Notes under the pieces: generated by a model
Told to the model about the DNA's origin: nothing
Databases searched by the model: none
What the model saw: the letters and a program-made list of their open reading frames with translations, nothing else
Source of the DNA: Silene conica
Taxonomy: Eukaryota; Streptophyta; Magnoliopsida; Caryophyllales; Caryophyllaceae
Assembly: GCA_029255685.2 (NCBI GenBank)
Contig: CM055313.2
Location: forward strand, 24,157,079-24,221,078
Direction of reading: 5' to 3'
DNA length: 64,000 nucleotides
Shown: one piece after another, positions 23,548-33,324 of the stretch
Layout of the letters: each line of letters opens with the position of its first letter
How positions within the stretch are numbered: the stretch's first letter is position 1
Made by a program: the position numbers and the translations under genes

Positions 23548-24260
23548 ATCTCCCACTTGTCCGTACAAGGGTATGTGCAATGACGTTATCACACTACATG
23601 TGGAGGACACAAGCTCCAACAAACTCCCACTTGTCCGTACAAGTGTAGGTGCGATAACCGAATCTCATATCCTTTTAAAATTTCTCCCACTCAATGTAAG
23701 ACAATTTGCAAATCCGCATTCGCAAAGGTCGTATCTCACAAGCGATCTGTATCAAGAGTGGTTTCCCCGACTAGAGAGTAACTTAACTGATAAAACGAAT
23801 CTGTATTCGAGCATGGCCATGCATTTCAGTTACTACTCCTCGAGTGGCCCTGAGAAATGATAAAATCCTGATAAGGGTTTGGATATTTCCCTCAACTCGA
23901 ATCCTGCCGATATCGCCCAGCATGAAATAACCCAGAAAAAATCCTCTTGGCCCCTGTTACGGTGACCGTGGGAAAGAAACCAAAGTTACCCAAAATCTGT
24001 CTTAATCTCAAGAGACAGTTGAAGGTCAAAAGACTGGACTCTAAGGAACACTATGGAGGTCCTATCCACGACCAGGCACCCAATGTTATAAAACATTTAG
24101 GACTCCATAACGTTGTCACGGGGTGTCCTACGAGATATCCGTATAACTCGCCTTTGTGATTGGTCAGTCAGCCGCGTGACTTATGGCTCGTTGAACCCAC
24201 CATCAACCAACGTCACAAAATGATTACCTGAGTTATCAGCTCAAGTGGGTAATCAAGGAC
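23548..24260 (-). repeat. duplicated partial 3' internal region of element C
   Basis: Matches 16159-16871 with three differences and then stops abruptly at GTAATCAAGGAC, after which element A sequence begins. It is the remains of a second element or of a recombination event. Confidence 0.88.
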
Positions 24261-25904
24261 GTACCGTCATTTTCACAAATCCACAAGAGGAGTCGAGTCA
24301 AAGGAAAATTGTCCGGGATTTTGCCTCGTCTAACCATGTGACGGCGCAAGAATATCCAAATTCAGACGATGAAATAGAGGTTGGCGAGATTCCGAAAACT
24401 TTTGAAGATGGGGTCAAAGCAACTGTTGATGACTTGAAGGAAATCAACCTAGATACGAGTGAGGAGCCACGACCCGTTTATATAAGTGCACTCCTGACGA
24501 ATCAAGAGCAAATGGAGTATGTCAATCTCCTATCCGAATATAAGGTTGTTTTTGCTTGGAGCTATCAAGAAATGCCTGGTTTAAGTCCTAAAATCGCAGT
24601 TCATCGACTTGCACTTAAGAAAGGCGTCTCTCCAAAAAAACAACCACGAAAACGATTTTGGTCAGAAATGTTGCCAGAAATCGAAGCAGAGGTGAACAAA
24701 TTGATCGATGCGGGTTTTATTCGAGAGGTCAAGTATCCGACGTGGATTGCTAACATCGTCGTAGTAAGAAAGAAAAATGGACAACTCCGTATCTGTGTCG
24801 ATTTTGGAGACTTGAATGATGCTTGTCTGAAGGACGATTTCGCTCTTCCAGTCACAGAAATCATGATTGACGCCACAACTGGCATGAAGCATTGTCATTT
24901 ATGGATTGTACAGTCTGATATAATCAAATCCAAATGGCGCCAGAAGACGAAGAAACCACTGGATTTCGAACACCAAAGGGCATATTCTGTTATAAGGTAA
25001 TGCCCTTTTGGTTAAAGAACGCGGGAGCCACGTATCAACGAGCTATGCAGAAAATTTTTGACAACATGTTGCATGATATTGTTGAGTGTTACGTCGATGA
25101 TCTTGTCGTCACATCCAAGAAGAGAGTCGATCATGTGAAAGATCTTCGAACGGTTTTCGAAAGACTACGAAAGTGCAAACTCAAGATGAATCCTTTAACG
25201 TGCACTTTTGGTGTTAGCTCTGGAAAGTTCTTGGGTTTTATTGTCCGTCTTCGAGGGATCGAGATAGATCAATCCAAAATCAAGGCAATCCGAGACATGT
25301 CTGAGCCCTCCACGCTGAAAGACCTTCGAAGCCTTCAAGGCCGTTTAGCATAATTCATCGGTTCATCTCAAATCTGGCAGGACATTGTCATCCATTTAGT
25401 CATCTAATGAAAAAGGGCGCTCCATTCGAGTGGGACGAATCTTGTCAAAAAGCTTTCGATAACATCAAACAATACTTGTCAAATCCTCCAGTTTTAGGCG
25501 CGCCAATCCCAGGGAAGTCGATTATTTTGTACATATCGGCCCAAGACCACTCGATGGGGGCATTATGTGCTCAAGAGATTGAAGAAGGCAAAGAAAGAGC
25601 TCTCTACTATCTAAGTCGTACACTCGTTGGAGCCGAACTCAAGTATTCACCCATTGAGAAGATGTGTCTAGCTCTCGTCTTCGCCATCCAGAAGTTGCGT
25701 CATTGCTTTCAAGCTTACACCGTCCATGTCATTTCTAAAGTTGATCCAATCAAGTACATTCTATCGAGGCCAGTGCTCTCGGGACGACTCGCCAAATGGG
25801 TCGTGCTCTTAAAACAATATGATATAGTATACGTTCTTCAAAAGGCCATTAAGGGACAAGCTTTGGCGGATTTCTTAGCAAATCACCTAATTCCGGGCGA
25901 GTGA
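24261..25904 (+). pseudogene. element A reverse transcriptase with first RNase H
   Basis: After a linker, RT motifs appear: GFIREVKYPTWIANIVVVRKK, RICVDFGDLN, then after a frame change near 24890-24920 the active site YVDDLVVTSKK and a GIEIDQSKIKAI region. A further frame change near 25353-25400 precedes the first RNase H, which starts MKKGAPFEWDESCQKAF and includes IEKMCLALVFA and an ADFLANH end. At least one stop and two frame changes make it inactive. Order and motifs are Ty3/gypsy. Confidence 0.85.
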
Positions 25905-25949
25905 AGTTTTTCCGATGAACTTCCCGGAGAAGGGGTCTTCTACATCGAT

Positions 25950-26471
25950 GTGCTTCCTTCCTGGAAAATGTATTTTGATGGAGCCGCTCGCCAAGATAGA
26001 GCGGAAGTCGGAGTCGTTTTCATTTGGCCGGAAAAACATCTCTTGACATATTCGTTCATATTGCCGACACTGCGCACAAATAACGCCGCCGACTATCAAG
26101 CTTTAATCATAGGCGCTGAAATGGCTCTTGAAATGGGGTTCCAAGATCTCGACATCTACGGCGATTCTAAATTGATAATCAATCAATTGCTTGGTGAATA
26201 CGACGTAAAAGAAGATAGCCTTGTGCCGTATCACAAGTTGGCAACTCAATTGCTGCGAAAACTTGATTCCGTGTCTCTAGATCATGTACCAAGAAGTGCC
26301 AACAAGATGGCTGACGCTCTCGCAAATCTGGCAGCCACTTTGTCACTAGGGGGAAGTATTCCGTCGGCAGTTCCAATTTGCAAAAGATGGGTCGTGTTGC
26401 CGGAAATCGAAGTAGAAGATGATCATTTGATAAAAGACGTGAACCTAGTTTCCGTCCATGTAATCGACTAA
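25950..26471 (+). pseudogene. element A second RNase H (archaeal-type)
   Basis: A separate RNase H domain follows the first: YFDGAARQ, TNNAADYQALI, YGDSKLIINQL and KMADALANLA. A second RNase H of this type is a hallmark of the Tat lineage. The glutamate expected in AAEYQAL is Asp here, which should weaken metal binding. A stop separates it from the preceding domain. Confidence 0.82.
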
Positions 26472-26639
26472 GAAGATTGGCGACAACCAATCATCGACTA
26501 TTTGGAGCATAAAAAATTGCCAAGTGACCTAAGACACAAGATGGAGGTGTGACGTTGTTCTTCTCGTTTCATCCATTACAAAGGGACTTTGTATCGTCGA
26601 TCGTTTAATGGACTCTAGTTACGGTGTCTAGATGAAGAT
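26472..26639 (+). pseudogene. element A pol region between RNase H and integrase
   Basis: Degraded coding sequence linking the second RNase H to the integrase zinc region, with stops in all frames. Confidence 0.5.
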
Positions 26640-27726
26640 GAAGGTTTGCACACTATGAAAGAAGTTCACGCTGGCATATGCGGTGCTCACCAATCAGGGC
26701 TAAAGTTGTGTGATCGAATCTAAAGAATGGGTTATTATTGGCCAACTATGGTGCAAGATTGCATGGAGTACGCAAAGAAGTGTGACGCCTGCAAATTTCA
26801 TGGGAATTTTATCCATCAACCACCGGAAGTGCTCCACCCTACAATCGCATCGTGGCCATTTGAAGCTTGGGGACTCGATGTAGTTGGACCATTACCAACT
26901 AAGTCTTCTGCTGGACATTCTATACATCTTGGCCGGAACTGATTATTTTTCGAAATGGGCGGAAGTTGTGCCTCTTCGAGAAGTAAAAAAGGAGAATGAG
27001 GTGGATTTCGTTCGAACACAAATCATATATCGATAAGGCGTGCCAAGGTTCATCATTACCGATAATGGCAAGAACTTTTTCAACAAACTCATGGATGCAT
27101 TGATGGAAAAGTTCAAGTTCGTCCAACACAATTCTTCAATGTACAATGCGCCAGCTAACGGTCTCGCCGAAGCTTTCAACAAGACTCTCTGCAATTTGTT
27201 GAAGAAAATGGTTTTGAAGTCAAAGCGTGATTGACATGAGAGGCTCGGAGAAGCACTTTGGGCGTACCGCACGACATATAGAACTCCGACCCAATCAACA
27301 CCTTATGTTTTGGTTTACGGGGTGGAGGCAGTCCTTCCACTCGAATTAGAAATTGCTTCTATTCGTATGGCCATACAAATGGGCTTGGCGGAAGGTGAAA
27401 ATGACAAGTTGCGTTTGGCTGAACTTGAAGCTCTTGACGAAAAAAGGTTTGATGCGCAACAGAAATTGGAATGTTACCAAGCACGATTATCAAGGGCATT
27501 CAACAAGAAGGGTCGTCCTTGATCTTTTCAAGTTGGCGATATGGTCTTGGCGGTTCGGAGACCAATTATCATGCCTCGTAAGGCCGGGAATAAGTTCACT
27601 TCCAAGTGGGATGGACCTTACGTTGTCCAAAAAGTCTACACCAATGGCGCTTACAAAATAGTCGATGGAGATGGAATACGTGTTGGTCCAATCAATGCTA
27701 AATTCTTGAAGCGTTACTACGCGTGA
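26640..27726 (+). pseudogene. element A integrase
   Basis: HHCC region (HAGICGAHQSG ... CDACKFHG), a DDE core beginning GLDVVGPL, ITDNGKNF and the glutamate in NGLAEAFNKTL, then a C-terminal GPY-like motif (KWDGPYVVQKV). It is broken near 26940 (frame), at TAA near 27034, TGA near 27232 (Trp expected) and TGA near 27520. The stop contexts fit C-to-T change. In the family integrase inserts the DNA copy into the genome. Confidence 0.82.
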
Positions 27727-28258
27727 GATGACGATTCCTACATAAGCTCCTGAGCACGAGCCTAAACTGCACAATCAAAAAAAAAAATCCAACAAAAAAA
27801 ATTCCAAAAAAAAACAAATCCAAAAAAAAAACTCTAATAAAAAAAAATCCTTACACAAACTCCTTTTAATGAACTACGTTGGCGTGATCCTGCGAAGTAA
27901 TTTTTTCTACTTTGTAGGTACGTAGGCAGCTTATGTAAAACTTTTTTACTTAGGTGCGGCCAAACCCCCCAAACAAAATCAATCACGTTTCGTCTGAACT
28001 ACATTGGCTTGATCTCATGAAGTACATTACTTGTGCTTTATGGGTACGTAGGCAGCTGAAATAAACAATTTACTTTAGTCTAGCCACACCAAAAAAAAAT
28101 TCCATATAAATGATGTGCAAAAAAGGAATATGCGAGATTGAGAATAAAACAAACTCAACTTGTTATTATTCATGTTTGAAGAAAAAAAATACACACGCAC
28201 TCTTAAGTGTTTTAAAAAAAAGAGAGAAATCTAAAAAAAATACAATGAATAACATACA
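27727..28258 (+). other. element A region between integrase and antisense gene
   Basis: A-rich non-coding DNA with two copies, 125 bp apart, of a module starting GAACTAC(G/A)TTGGC and ending GTACGTAGGCAGC (27871-27930 and 27996-28056). Inside a module CTACGT and ACGTAG can pair. Confidence 0.6.
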
Positions 28259-28589
28259 TCAAAAAGACCACTGCGAATTCTTGAAAGTTTCAGTTACTTC
28301 GGAGAGGAGTCTCTCAGCATGTTTAATCTTCCCGGCTTCTTGCTGTGCAGTCAGCGCGCGTGCTTCCAAGGATGACTTCTCTTCAGTCAAAGTCTTAAAA
28401 ATTGAAACTTGATCAAATTTCTTTTGCTTTGCATGCGCAATAGGTGCAACTAATTGTTGTTTCATGGCATGCGCTTCCTCCATTTTCTTCTTGAATTGCT
28501 CTTCCAACAACACAGCTTCCTGAAATTTTCCTTCAAGAGTCTCAACTTCTCTTGCTGTTTGATCTCTTAGGTCTCACTACAAAAAAAAC

Positions 28590-29270
28590 ACGGTGTACTG
28601 ACCGAATTTCTGACGGAATATACAGTCCGTCAGATGTCTCGGCTTACTGACACAATTCTGACGGAATATCCGTCAGAAATATTTTTTGACGGATAAGACG
28701 TCACAAATCCGTTAAAATAGGAGACCGCGAAAATAAATTGGAAAAGCGCGAAATTTTGGTTGCATTTTCTGACGGATAGTGCGTCAGAAATAGTTAATGA
28801 CGGATGTCCGGTCAGAAAAAAGACTGACAAAAGGCTGCATATTCTGAAAAAGTAGAACTTTTTTCTGACGGATATTCGGTCAGTAATTTTCCTGACGCCT
28901 TATCCGTCAGAAAAGGCCACGTAACCCTTTATTGACAACTAATCCGTCGGTAATCTCGAATTTCTTTTTCCTGACGGATAATCCGTCAGGACTTTTTCCA
29001 ACAGTTCCCTAAACCCACGTCTGCATTTAATATTCTTTTTATTTTTTTCCAAAAATAAATACACTTAGTGACGGATTATCCGTCAGGATTTTTATTTTTC
29101 TATTCCTGACGGATTATCCGTCAGGATTTTTTCCAACAGTTCCCTAAACCCACGTCTGCATTTAATATTCTTTTTATTTTTTTCCAAAAATAATTACACT
29201 TAGTGACGGATTATCCGTCAGGATTTTTATTTTTTCTATTCCTGACGGATTATCCGTCAGGATTTTTTAT
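28590..29270. repeat. left subterminal palindromes of the CACTA element
   Basis: More than ten copies of an 18-bp palindromic motif around TGACGGATTATCCGTCAG. From about 28972 to 29270 a unit of about 128 bp carrying the motif is tandemly duplicated. Such subterminal repeats bind the TNPA protein in En/Spm. Confidence 0.85.
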
Positions 29271-30625
29271 AAATAGTTCCAGAAACTTTTCGCGTTCATT
29301 CTTCTTCTTCTTTGTTTTAACCCCAAAAACTTCGAACCCCATAATCTCCTCCCAAAATCCGATTTCTACCCCACCAATCTTACCACCGTGACAACCACCA
29401 CCACATTACTAACTCCACCTTGCTAATAGGGTAATGTATTTATGTTTTTTTCATTAATTTACGGTTTTCTTTTCGTTTTATTTCAATTCATAATTGATTT
29501 GTTTGTACATTGTAGTGTGACAACCACCACCACCGTGACAACCTCCACCACCGTGACAACCCCGCGCCAACACTGCTTTGCAAAATTAATTAGGTAATTG
29601 TTTATGTTTATTACTTAATTATTTATTTAAGAATGAGTTAGTTTAGAAAGTAGTTAGTGTAACTTATTTAGGTTAATAGATAATTAGTTAGAAATTTTGA
29701 TCTAGGATAATGCCAATTAGATAGAAAAAATGACCTAGGATAGTAGCCTGTTAGATAGAAAAATTGACTTAGGATAGTTGCTAATAATTTGTTGTTGTTA
29801 GTGTTGTTACTTCTTAATTGTTGTTGTTGTTGGTGATAGTTATTAGTTGTTAATTTTGAATTATTATTTGTTAATTGTTGTTGTTGTTGATCAACGATAA
29901 TTTTTAGTTGTTAATTGTAGATAATTGTTAATTGTTAGTTATTGATAATTCTGAATTGTTAAGTATTGACCTAGTACCCGTTCAAAAATTACTCATTAGG
30001 AGTAATTTTTGAATAGTCCCCATTTTGGGTCTGTCTTTGTACGTTTCAAGTCATTTAGGTAGCAAACAGATACTTGTTATTTTTTTAATGAGGGTACAAA
30101 TTCGGTGACAATTCCTTTAATATTCTCTGAATACATATATGGACTAATAATATAATCCATATTTTGTATTTGGAGAATAAAGGGGAATTGCTGCCGAATT
30201 TTTTCCCCATTAATAAATAACAAGTGCGTGTTTGCTAATGACTTGAAATGTACATTGATGGGTTTAGGTTGGAGTGATAAGGACCTAATTCAAAGACTAT
30301 TTGATTTTTTGACAATAATTATATATTCATTGATGATATTGTTTTTTTGTGTATTATATGTGATAGTTAATTAATAATTGTCAATTGATTGATTATTTGA
30401 ATGTAGATACATAATAAGATGAAAAGATTAGAACGACAGTGGATGTATGAAAGATTAGATGAGAAAAAGAAAACTAAGCTTGAATTTGCAAATGGGGTAA
30501 AAGAGTTTCTTGAATTGGTTATACATTCATAAGAAATGTATGAAAACTTTGTTTTATTTTTCATGGGTTAACATTTATTATTGCTAGTGTTTATTTGTAT
30601 TGTTAGCTTTATTTGAAGCAGGTAA

Positions 30626-32131
30626 ATGTCGAGATTTATACGAAAGATATTGGGGAGTGGATCAGGAAGGCGTTCTCAAAATGAGAACGAAGAAATGGAG
30701 GAGAATGATGATGACCTTCATTTGACCGGTGACAATGTGCCCCACCGAAATCCACCGATTGTACTCACTTCTGATCCTTCGGTAGTTAACGGTTGTTGGT
30801 AAGTATTTTTTTTATCCTCCATTAATGAAAAATATATCCTTCAAATTTATAATATTCATATTTATATATATATATGTGTTTGTTTTTAATCAGGTGGAAT
30901 GACAAGATTGTAAAGAAATACGTGGTTGCCTCGTTCACTCAAAATCTTACCGATGAGTACTTCACCAACTGGACTGAAGCGAGTTATGCGCAACGAGAAA
31001 AGATGTGGATCTACTTTAAGGTAATGTAAAAATAAACAAGCCACATTAGTTTTTAAAATTAAACTAATATTTTCTATTTCTAATAACATTTTATTTTATG
31101 GCAGACTCATGTGAGGTCCATTGATTCTCAGTATGATCCTTTTCCTGAGTGGAAGAGGAGGGTCACGAGATTGATTACTCACATGGTGAATGGTGTCAAA
31201 TACGGAAAGAAGAAGTCGGATTGGGTGCCCGATAGTTGGAAGGAGAAGTTGGACGCAAGGTACGAGACCAATCCTGAATTTTAAAAAAATATCAGACATA
31301 AACAAGGCAAATAGAAGGTCTGGTGCTAAGGACGGGAAAGCGTTGGGCACCCACACTCTAGGCCGCAAGAGTTGCTCTGATGTTTTCAAACAAATGGCAA
31401 GTATTTCATAAATTTTTAAAATATTAAATTTGGTTAATTAATATTTTTATTGTCGGATATAATTAACATATATGTTTTCTTTGCTTTTTAAAGGGCGAGT
31501 CGGCTACACCGTACAAGGTGTTTGAGAAGACGAAGAAAAATAAGAAGGGAGAGTGGATTAACCCTAGAGCTGCTCGGACAGACGTAAGTATTTCTAATCG
31601 AGCGACTTATTGTATATTTTTCATATTAAAATGATAATTTTACAATATATTTTATTTATTTTTTATTTAATAATTTGTCTTTTTTTTCAGGCTGCTTACA
31701 ATGAACTTTTGGCTCAACCAACGCCAACCGGAGAGCCTCGGGATGAGATTCAGACCTACCACGAAGCTGTTGGAGGATTTCACAAAAAAGGAGGTTTTTT
31801 TGGGATCGGTCCATTGGGTGAAGAGGTATGGTATGAGAATCCTAGGGACAAAAGAGGAGATCGTCGATCTTGTTCTTATTGACCAACCATGTTTAGTCAA
31901 ATGCAAACTGAGAATATGCGTCTCAAAGAAAAAATTGAAAGCACTGAAGCAACTCAAAAACAAATTCAAGAGGAAATGGCGGAAATGAAAAAAGCTTGGA
32001 GTGATATGCAGACTTTCTTTTCCACTCAGTCATGCTCAAGTATGCCAAATCATCACCGACGTGATGACTTCTCGGACGACCCTCATGGCTTTGGATGTAA
32101 TAACATGTCAGTTGATCCTCCAACCACTTAG
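30626..32131 (+). pseudogene. CACTA-borne TNP1-like transposase-family gene
   Basis: Exons fit 30626-30798, 30894-31020, 31105-31396, 31495-31583 and 31691 onward. Exon 1 begins MSRFIRKILG; exons 2-3 carry YFTNWTEASYAQREKMW and SIDSQYDPFPEWKRR, typical of the plant En/Spm-type Transposase_24 family. The donor after 31396 is GC (ATG|GCAAGT). An extra base in a T/A run near 31280 shifts the frame, and TGA at 31880 interrupts before a coiled-coil end (31889-32131, MRLKEKIESTEATQKQIQEE). In En, TNPA-type proteins bind subterminal repeats. Confidence 0.72.
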
Positions 32132-32429
32132 GATAGTTTAGTCAAATGCAAACTGAGATTATGACTTATTAACTTTAGAACATATTTTATGTTAGTGTAT
32201 GAATTATGAAAACTCTTTTATGTAATTCAATTTCTTACCCATGTTTTTTCTTTGTTGTTGGTTAATTGTTGTTGGTTCCCGCTTAGCGGTCGACTTGGAA
32301 ATATAAATCTCCGTTTGGCGGATGATGAATGTTTTGCAGGATTTAGTGATTTTGAGGTTGTAAATATGAACAATGCTATCGCATTGGGCTGGACAGCAAG
32401 CAGCTGTTTCCTGCCTATACTACTTTAAT

Positions 32430-32935
32430 TTCTGACGGATAACCCGTCATAAAAAAGTCAAAATTTGACTAAATTCCTGACGGATAATCCGTCACAAAAG
32501 TCAACAGTTGACAAATTTCCGACGGATTATCCGTCAGAAATTGAGTCAAATATTGACTTTTTGGACATCATTCCTGACGGATAATCCGTCACAAAATTCA
32601 ACAGTTGACAAATTTCCGACGGATTATCCGTCAGAAATTGAGTCAAATATTGACTTTTTGGACATCATTACTGACGGATTATCCGTCACAATTGACCAGC
32701 TACTGACGGCTTATCCGTCACTAAAAGTCAAAAAAAATTTGACCGTGGAATTTTTTCTTCTACGGGTAGAGCGTCAGAAGTCCGTCACAATTATTTTTCT
32801 GACGGATAATTCGTCACAAACTTGATTTTCGTGACGAATATTTGGGACGGAAATTTCTGACGGATTATCCGTCAGAAACGCGATTTTTCTGACGGATTTC
32901 CTGATTTCTGACGGATTTTTTCCGTCAGAACACCG
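32430..32935. repeat. right subterminal palindromes of the CACTA element
   Basis: Repeats of (T/C)GACGGAT(A/T)ATCCGTCA(C/G) at short spacing, including a direct duplication of about 110 bp (32495-32670). Confidence 0.85.
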
Positions 32936-32979
32936 CGTTTTTTTTGTAGTGTCTATGACACGCGAAATACGGTCGTCAA

Positions 32980-33324
32980 TGTAATACTCCATTGAACCGA
33001 ATAGGATATTCGGGTGGGGTAACCCCTTGAAGAGGTCCATTGATAAGCTTATATGACTAGTGCTTAAAGGGATTGAAAGTACTACTCATGTCAACAAAGT
33101 GCACTTTCTTTTCTGGTTATCCATGCCAAAGAACTCCAAAGTTAAGCGTGCTTGGCTGGGAGTAGTCTTAGAATGGGTGACCTCCTGGGAAGGTTCCCGG
33201 GATGCGCATGAGTGAGGACAAAATGCGCTGGAAAGGACTCGTGTTGGTCTATGGGGCCGGTACATAGCCTGACGAAATACCGTGGCCAACATTTCCGGTC
33301 CTAGGTTTGGGCCGGGGTGTTACA
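32980..33324 (+). mobile_element. solo LTR of a Cassandra-like TRIM carrying 5S rRNA homology
   Basis: 345 bp from TGTAATACTCC to GGGGTGTTACA with a perfect 5-bp duplication GTCAA on both sides (32975-32979, 33325-33329). The interior matches plant 5S rRNA including its internal promoter: GTTAAGCGTGCTTGG and GGGTGACCTCCTGGGAAG. LTRs holding 5S sequence define Cassandra TRIM elements. No internal region or second LTR is present. Confidence 0.88.
33131..33192 (+). other. 5S rRNA-like segment within the Cassandra-like LTR
   Basis: AACTCC..AGTTAAGCGTGCTTGG and ATGGGTGACCTCCTGGGAAG line up with the 3' half of plant 5S rRNA, covering boxes A and C of the RNA polymerase III promoter. The 5' half is not recognisable, so this is not a functional 5S gene. 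Confidence 0.8.

Larger units (their letters stand above)
15155..24260 (-). mobile_element. element C: Ty1/copia retrotransposon with an extra partial tail
   Basis: On the plus strand the order is LTR (15155-16158), 3' internal region, pol, gag, leader, primer site, LTR (22544-23547), then a second partial copy of the 3' internal region (23548-24260). The element reads on the minus strand. I saw one difference between the two 1004-bp LTRs and three between the 713-bp duplicated tail and its source at 16159-16871, so the event is recent. No 5-bp target duplication is visible. The simplest reading is a tandem pair in which most of the second copy, with some element A sequence, was deleted. Confidence 0.85.
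28575..32951 (+). mobile_element. CACTA (En/Spm) DNA transposon, non-autonomous
   Basis: The left end CACTACAAAAAAAACACGGT and right end (inverse) CACTACAAAAAAAACGCGGT are near-identical terminal inverted repeats. Flanks are a perfect 3-bp duplication TCT (28572-28574, 32952-32954). Both subterminal regions hold many palindromes of the form TGACGGAT(A/T)ATCCGTCA. Length is 4377 bp. It encodes only a TNP1/TNPA-like product and no TNPD-type transposase, so it would depend on another element. Confidence 0.93.

Noticed and set aside
33131..33192. Functional 5S rRNA gene
   Set aside because: Only the 3' half is similar, and it sits inside an LTR with a target duplication.
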